Assembly: GCA_964412235.1 (NCBI GenBank)
Contig: CAYPNT010000051.1
Span: 1 to 20,659, forward strand
Direction of reading: 5' to 3'
From: JAYZQT01 sp964412235
Lineage (GTDB): Bacteria; Pseudomonadota; Alphaproteobacteria; MPNO01; UBA830
Length of the DNA: 20,659 nucleotides
The notes under the pieces are model-generated. The model was not told where the DNA came from and did not search any database. It saw only the letters and a program-made list of their open reading frames with translations. Of the stretch, positions 16,168 to 20,659 are shown in pieces. The position numbers and the translations under genes were made by a program. The first letter of the stretch is position 1, and each line of letters opens with the position of its first letter.

Positions 16168-17939
16168 ATGTCTGCGTAAACGTGCGTTTCGGCCCTTCCT
16201 CCCGGATGCACGACCGCACCCTCTCGCGCATTTCCAACCGTTTGCGCGTACCTCCAGAGCGCACCCGATTGATAATCATGTTTGCGCGGTTTCCAACGTT
16301 TTGCTCTCCGATTGAGTTCCGCTTTTGATAATTTCACGTCAAGCTTGCCGGTCCTCGCATTTATTGAAATGAGGTCTCCATTTTTGAGCAACCCTATGGG
16401 GCCACCAACCGCAGCCTCAGGGCCCACGTGACCTATACAAAACCCGCGCGTCCCTCCGGAAAACCGTCCGTCCGTTATGAGGGCAACTTTTTCCCCCAGA
16501 CCTAGTCCATATAAGGCCGCCGTAGTGGACAACATTTCACGCATGCCCGGCCCCCCTTTGGGACCCTCATAGCGTATAATTATGACATCGCCTTCCTTTA
16601 TTTTTCTATTTACGACCGCATCAAACGCATCTTCTTCACAATCAAAAACTCGCGCTGGGCCGTCAAATGTAAGTGTTTCCATTCCCGCTACTTTTACAAT
16701 TGCCCCCTCCGGCGCCAGGTTCCCTTTAAGCCCTACGACCCCACCTGTTAGTGAAATAGCATTTTTTACCTGGTAGAATACCTTTTGTTTTTCCGGAAAC
16801 TTAAGCTTCGAATGGTTTTGCTTTAAGGTTTTTCCTGTGATTGTCATACAGTCTCCATGAAGCAGGCCATTATCCAGCAATTCTTTAATAATCACTGGTA
16901 CACCGCCGGCCCTATACATGTCAGTTGCAGTATAACGTCCCCCTGGCATTAAGTCGGCAAGGTAAGGCGTTTTCTTAAAAATCTGCGCGACATCATCAAG
17001 TGTAAACTTGATCCCTGCCTCATTTGCGATCGCCGGTAAATGTAGTCCCGCATTCGTAGAACCGCCTGTTGCGGCAACCACTACCGCAGCGTTTTCAAGT
17101 GATTCACGCGTAACAATATCCCGTGGTCTTAGATTTTTTTCCAGGGCATCCATGACTGCTATCCCGGACGCTCTCACCATCTCATCTCGCGATTTATAAG
17201 CGGCGGGCGCCCCCGAAGAGGTCGGCAAAGCAAGCCCAATGGTCTCCGCAACACATGCCATAGTATTTGCAGTATACTGACCACCACACGACCCCTCACA
17301 TGGACATGCGACGCTTTCAAGAGTTTTCAGTTCAGCACTACTCATATTTCCCGCGGCATACTGCCCGACACCTTCAAACACATCGACTATAGTGACGTCC
17401 CGGCCCTGAAACTTTCCTGGTAATATTGTCCCGCCATAAACAAAAACCGAAGGAACATTAAGCCGAACCATCGACATCATCATACCCGGCAATGATTTAT
17501 CGCAGCCCGCGAGACCTACGAGTGCATCATAGCAGTGACCGCGCATCGTTAATTCAACTGAATCTGCTATTATTTCCCTTGAAATGAGGGAGGATTTCAT
17601 ACCCTCATGTCCCATTGCAATTCCGTCTGTAACAGTAATCGTCGTAAATTCTCTCGGAGTGCCTCCAGCCGCTTTTACTCCCCGTTTAGCTGCCTGCGCT
17701 TGACGCGAAAGGGAAATATTACATGGGGCCGCCTCATTCCAACACGTGGCCACGCCCACTAGTGGCTGAGAGATTTCCTTCTCGGTTAGCCCCATTGCAT
17801 ATAAGAAACTTCTATGTGGCGCGCGCTCTGGTCCAATAGTTGTATGGCGACTAGGTAGTTTCTTTTTGTTAAACTTCCTCTGTCTATTTGTTTTCTTAGC
17901 CTTTTTGCTCAGACCCTGTGCGCTAGATCCAACGGGCAT
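16164..17939 (-). CDS. ilvD: Dihydroxyacid dehydratase
   Basis: Fe-S enzyme of valine, leucine and isoleucine synthesis that dehydrates dihydroxyacids to 2-keto acids. The 591 residues carry the three cluster cysteines: Cys73 in APCNISL, Cys146 in GCDKSLPGMMM and Cys218 in EGSCGGQYTANTM. TDGRFSGGTRG near the C-terminus is also conserved. The pattern resembles the shorter [2Fe-2S] type. The first 28 residues are a basic Lys/Arg/Gln-rich leader ahead of the conserved LPSRHTTIGPERAPHRS. A GGAG seven bases upstream supports the ATG at 17939. Convergent with the small membrane protein gene. Sugar-acid dehydratases are relatives, but the length and motifs favour IlvD. Confidence 0.93.
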   Translation of the reverse strand: MPVGSSAQGLSKKAKKTNRQRKFNKKKLPSRHTTIGPERAPHRSFLYAMGLTEKEISQPLVGVATCWNEAAPCNISLSRQAQAAKRGVKAAGGTPREFTTITVTDGIAMGHEGMKSSLISREIIADSVELTMRGHCYDALVGLAGCDKSLPGMMMSMVRLNVPSVFVYGGTILPGKFQGRDVTIVDVFEGVGQYAAGNMSSAELKTLESVACPCEGSCGGQYTANTMACVAETIGLALPTSSGAPAAYKSRDEMVRASGIAVMDALEKNLRPRDIVTRESLENAAVVVAATGGSTNAGLHLPAIANEAGIKFTLDDVAQIFKKTPYLADLMPGGRYTATDMYRAGGVPVIIKELLDNGLLHGDCMTITGKTLKQNHSKLKFPEKQKVFYQVKNAISLTGGVVGLKGNLAPEGAIVKVAGMETLTFDGPARVFDCEEDAFDAVVNRKIKEGDVIIIRYEGPKGGPGMREMLSTTAALYGLGLGEKVALITDGRFSGGTRGFCIGHVGPEAAVGGPIGLLKNGDLISINARTGKLDVKLSKAELNRRAKRWKPRKHDYQSGALWRYAQTVGNAREGAVVHPGGRAETHVYADI

Positions 17940-18009
17940 AGCTCGCTCCTTTGGTTGTAGAGGTTAACGACGACAATAATTCGCGGTTAATGAGGAAACG
18001 ATTACATCC

Positions 18010-18906
18010 TCAAATTCTGAAACCAGCATCTTTATACGCCTGTATTGCGCCGGGGTGTAGAGGTGTACCACCAAATTCCATGCATTTTTGGCCTTCGGAA
18101 TTCAACTCATCGAAAACTTTTTCCAAACCAATAAAAAGAGGGTTTATTTGGGCCAATTCGGGCAGATTAGCGAGTATTGTTGAAACATATTTATGGATTA
18201 GGTCATCGTTGGTCCGTGAATGGGCGGCAATAACATTTACAACCGCTAATTGTTCCGTTTCGATCTCCAGACCACGAAAAAACCCAGCAGGCATAATTGA
18301 TCTACGGTAAAATTTTGTATTGCCCATTATCCTCGTAAGATCCGACGTCAGATATTCTAAAACTCTTATTTCCAACCTTTCACTGATTGACTTCATAACC
18401 TTGTTTGGATATGGGCATTGCCACTGCGCATCGACTTCACCGTTTTCTAAAGCCTTACCTCCCTCTTCAAAAGAGAGGTAGACCGGCGTGAATTGGTCAA
18501 AGGCAATGCCGAGACTACCAAATATAGTGTGAATATGTTGCACCATCCCACTTCCCTCTGGCCCAATGGAAACGCGCTTTCCCAACATGTCTCTTATATT
18601 CCGAAGCCCGCTGTTAGCGCGCGTTATAAAAAACATCGCACCACAATTTGCAGGGGCGACCATACGAATATCGATTGCATGCCCGAATGGTGCCTCACCA
18701 TTATAAGCGCGCCCAATCCAATTTGAGGCCATAAAAGCAAGATCAATTTTGTCTTCATCCAAATGCCGAGCATTCTCAATGCTTGCCTGTCCCGCTTCTA
18801 ATATTTCTGACCTTATTTGGTGCTCCCGTTCTAACAAAAGAGATATCGTTTCACCTTCTGTCCAAAACGTACCGCCGCGTTCCGAAGTTCCTGTTCGCAC
18901 CAACAT
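18010..18906 (-). CDS. TAXI-family TRAP solute-binding-like protein lacking a signal peptide
   Basis: TAXI proteins are normally periplasmic receptors that deliver small organic acids to TRAP transporters. The 298 residues show the family pattern from the first residues: LVRTGTSERGGTFWTEGETI (2-21), GKRVSIGPEGSGM (109-121), and near the C-terminus TPLHPGAIQAYKDAG (281-295). No signal peptide is present, and the upstream in-frame TAG at 18942-18940, eleven codons before the ATG, leaves no room for one. A Shine-Dalgarno-like AGAAGGAAAG precedes the ATG. No TRAP membrane gene is near. It may act in the cytoplasm as a ligand-binding protein or be a 5'-truncated relic; ligand unknown. Confidence 0.75.
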   Translation of the reverse strand: MLVRTGTSERGGTFWTEGETISLLLEREHQIRSEILEAGQASIENARHLDEDKIDLAFMASNWIGRAYNGEAPFGHAIDIRMVAPANCGAMFFITRANSGLRNIRDMLGKRVSIGPEGSGMVQHIHTIFGSLGIAFDQFTPVYLSFEEGGKALENGEVDAQWQCPYPNKVMKSISERLEIRVLEYLTSDLTRIMGNTKFYRRSIMPAGFFRGLEIETEQLAVVNVIAAHSRTNDDLIHKYVSTILANLPELAQINPLFIGLEKVFDELNSEGQKCMEFGGTPLHPGAIQAYKDAGFRI

Positions 18907-19008
18907 CCTGCTTTCCTTCTTTAAACGACTATAATTTATCTATCCACGGCGACTTCAGACTTCTTAAGGGCGAAGCTTAACACATCTAGTCTTATCCCTC
19001 CGAAGTCT

Positions 19009-20659
19009 TTAAAGTGCGGAAAATCTAGAATAAGCCTCTTCGAGTTTTTGCTTTGACATCGCGTATTCTTCTGATCGTCGTCGTTGTTCCGCGACAACCT
19101 CTTTCGGGGCTTTTGACATAAAATTTGAATTTTCGAGCTTTTTCGCGATCTTTTGGAGCTCTAGATCAATTTTCCCCATCTCTTTCTCTAATCGGGAACG
19201 TTCACCTTCGACGTTTATAAAATCGCCGACCGGAAGCGCCAAAACCGCTTCATCTATGATCACCTGAACTGCTTTAGCCGGAATGTCTTCAGAAAGGGTA
19301 ATTTTCGAAAGGCGCGCTAGGCTAAGAAGCAATTCATTAAAATTTTCAACGCGAGCACTAATTGTTTTAGATGGTGTTGACAGCGTTAACGGCAACAGTG
19401 ACGAAGGGGAAACATTCATCTCCGAACGTATTGTCCGTATCTCACTGACAAAACGAATGATCCACTCCATGTCTTCCTCAGCCGCCAATGAACGCATTGA
19501 AATGTCTACTTCTGGCCATTTTTCTCCTATCAAAAGTTTCTCTCGACCGTTGGCAGGCTCCAGTTTGTTCCATAATTCTTCTGTAACGAAGGGCATGATT
19601 GGATGCAAAAACTTCAAAATCTGGTCTAATACCCACGCCGTCGTGTCACGGACCTCCGCCTTGGCGTCAGGATCATCGGTCTGCAGAATTGGCTTCGTGA
19701 ATTCTAGATACCAATCGCAAAACAGATGCCAGGAAAAATGATAAATAGCGTGTGCCACATCGTTAAACCGGTACCCCGCTACACCCGATACGATAGCTTC
19801 ATTAACTTTGGCAGTTTCACCTATGATCCATTTATTAACAGTTAGTTTGCACGCAGAAGGCTGAAACTGGAGCTTGGTGCGACACCCATTTAATTGTGTA
19901 TATCTAGCCGCATTCCATAATTTAGTAACAAAATTTCGATAACCTTCAACCCTGCCCGGTGACAGCTTAATGTCTCGCCCTTGGGCCGCTAATGCCGTCA
20001 AAGTAAAGCGCAGTGCATCAGCTCCAAACTCGTCAATAAGGTCTAGCGGATCTAAAACATTGCCTTTGCTCTTAGACATTTTTCGCCCTTCTTCATCACG
20101 TACAAGGGCATGGATATACACGTCTTTGAAGGGCACTATTCCATCTTGAAAGTGCATACCCATCATAACCATACGGGCAACCCAAAAAAAGATTATATCG
20201 AACCCTGTTACTAACACGCTGGTGGGATAATGATGCGCTAATTCTGATGTTTTCTTCGGCCAACCTAGTGTAGAAAAAGGCCACAGTGCGGACGAAAACC
20301 AGGTATCCAAAACATCGGGATCCCGTGTAAGTTCTACGGTTTTTCCATAATGCGCAAGTGCTTCGGCTTCGGCCTCTACTTCTGTTAATTCAACAAAAAT
20401 TTCACCATCGGGCCCATACCAGGCAGGTATCTGGTGACCCCACCATATTTGACGCGAGATACACCATGGCTGAATGTTTTTCATCCACTCAAAATAAGTA
20501 TTCTCCCACTGTTTTGGGATAAATCGAACTTGTTCACTCTCGACCGCATTAATTGCTTGTTTTGCAAGATTTTTGCATCGACAAACCATTGGTCAGTGAG
20601 CATCGGCTCTATTACAACGCCTGACCGATCACCATAAGGTATGGTCATAGGATTTTCTT
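19009..20659 (-). CDS. valS: Valyl-tRNA synthetase, 5' end beyond the right edge, with a -1 frameshift
   Basis: Class I synthetase that charges tRNA-Val. About 550 of roughly 900 residues are visible. From the edge one frame encodes IPYGDRSGVVIEPMLTDQWF and VDAK. The conserved sequence then continues in another frame as NLAKQAINAVE to the stop at 19009. The junction is a run of five A (20574-20570); six would restore one frame. Without correction the upstream frame stops at a TGA at 20483-20481. Downstream are the editing-to-catalytic stretch DVLDTWFSSALWPFSTLGWP, the KMSKS loop (20082-20068), the helical anticodon-binding domain, and the C-terminal coiled coil with many Glu/Lys. An error in the read or assembly is the simplest explanation, since this gene is essential. 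Confidence 0.9.
20570..20574 (-). other. valS: Frameshift site in valS (A5 run)
   Basis: The minus strand reads GATGCAAAAATCTTG. The upstream frame reads Asp-Ala-Lys-Ile-Leu and then diverges. Adding one A to the run gives Asp-Ala-Lys-Asn-Leu-Ala-Lys, the expected ValRS sequence. The downstream frame has a stop (TGA at 20595-20593) just upstream, so it cannot be the true start region. Confidence 0.85.

Noticed and set aside
18907..19008. Intrinsic terminator after valS based on AGACTTC and GAAGTCT
   Set aside because: The 7-bp arms are about 38 bases apart and no U-run follows; too weak to call.
19283..19741. 152-residue plus-strand open frame opposite valS
   Set aside because: It is antisense to conserved ValRS sequence and Ser-rich; typical shadow frame.
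19009..20589. A complete valS beginning at the ATG at 20589
   Set aside because: The first residues MVCRC are unlike any ValRS, a stop lies just upstream in that frame, and conserved ValRS sequence continues upstream in another frame. It is a frameshift product, not a start.
1..20659. A mobile element, defence or biosynthetic island
   Set aside because: No transposase, integrase, terminal repeats or foreign gene set seen; gene order and motifs are those of a core alphaproteobacterial region.

Overview
The window is a stretch of a moderately AT-rich alphaproteobacterial chromosome. The organism is inferred from gene content and protein motifs, not from a database search. Twenty-one protein genes fill almost all of it. 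The order dgt-argS-SPOR-nagZ-scpA-scpB-tatABC-serS-surE-pcm-nlpD, followed by a DUF815 ATPase and yajC-secD, is a familiar alphaproteobacterial housekeeping arrangement. No rRNA, tRNA, CRISPR array, insertion sequence, prophage or defence module was recognised, and no gap exceeds about 151 bp.

Left part (1-2890): secD runs off the left edge on the minus strand behind yajC (Sec translocon accessory proteins). A DUF815 AAA+ ATPase gene points the other way and shares a divergent intergenic region with yajC. That region holds a plausible yajC promoter and a 9-bp inverted repeat.

Central part (2887-14549): a long minus-strand run. It is read as dgt-argS-SPOR protein-nagZ, then scpA-scpB, tatA-tatB-tatC, serS-surE-pcm-nlpD. 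Most junctions overlap by 1-14 bases or are very short. Exceptions are an 80-bp gap before scpA, with a near-consensus promoter, and a 151-bp gap before tatA. The genes cover nucleotide pool control, two aminoacyl-tRNA synthetases, wall binding and recycling, chromosome condensation, twin-arginine export, and damage repair or septation. The NlpD-like protein lacks three of the four zinc ligands of the M23 fold, so it is probably a regulator and not an enzyme.

Right part (14690-20659): erpA (Fe-S carrier), xthA (AP endonuclease) and a small membrane protein run rightward. They meet ilvD (dihydroxyacid dehydratase), an orphan TAXI-type solute-binding protein without a signal peptide, and valS, all on the minus strand. 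valS runs off the right edge and carries a one-base frameshift in a run of five A residues. This is either a sequencing or assembly error or a real lesion.

I found no convincing undescribed multi-gene system. The points worth a second look are the valS frameshift, the leaderless TAXI protein, the degenerate NlpD, possible RNA hairpins at tatA, and a Glu in place of the first metal-binding Asp of SurE.
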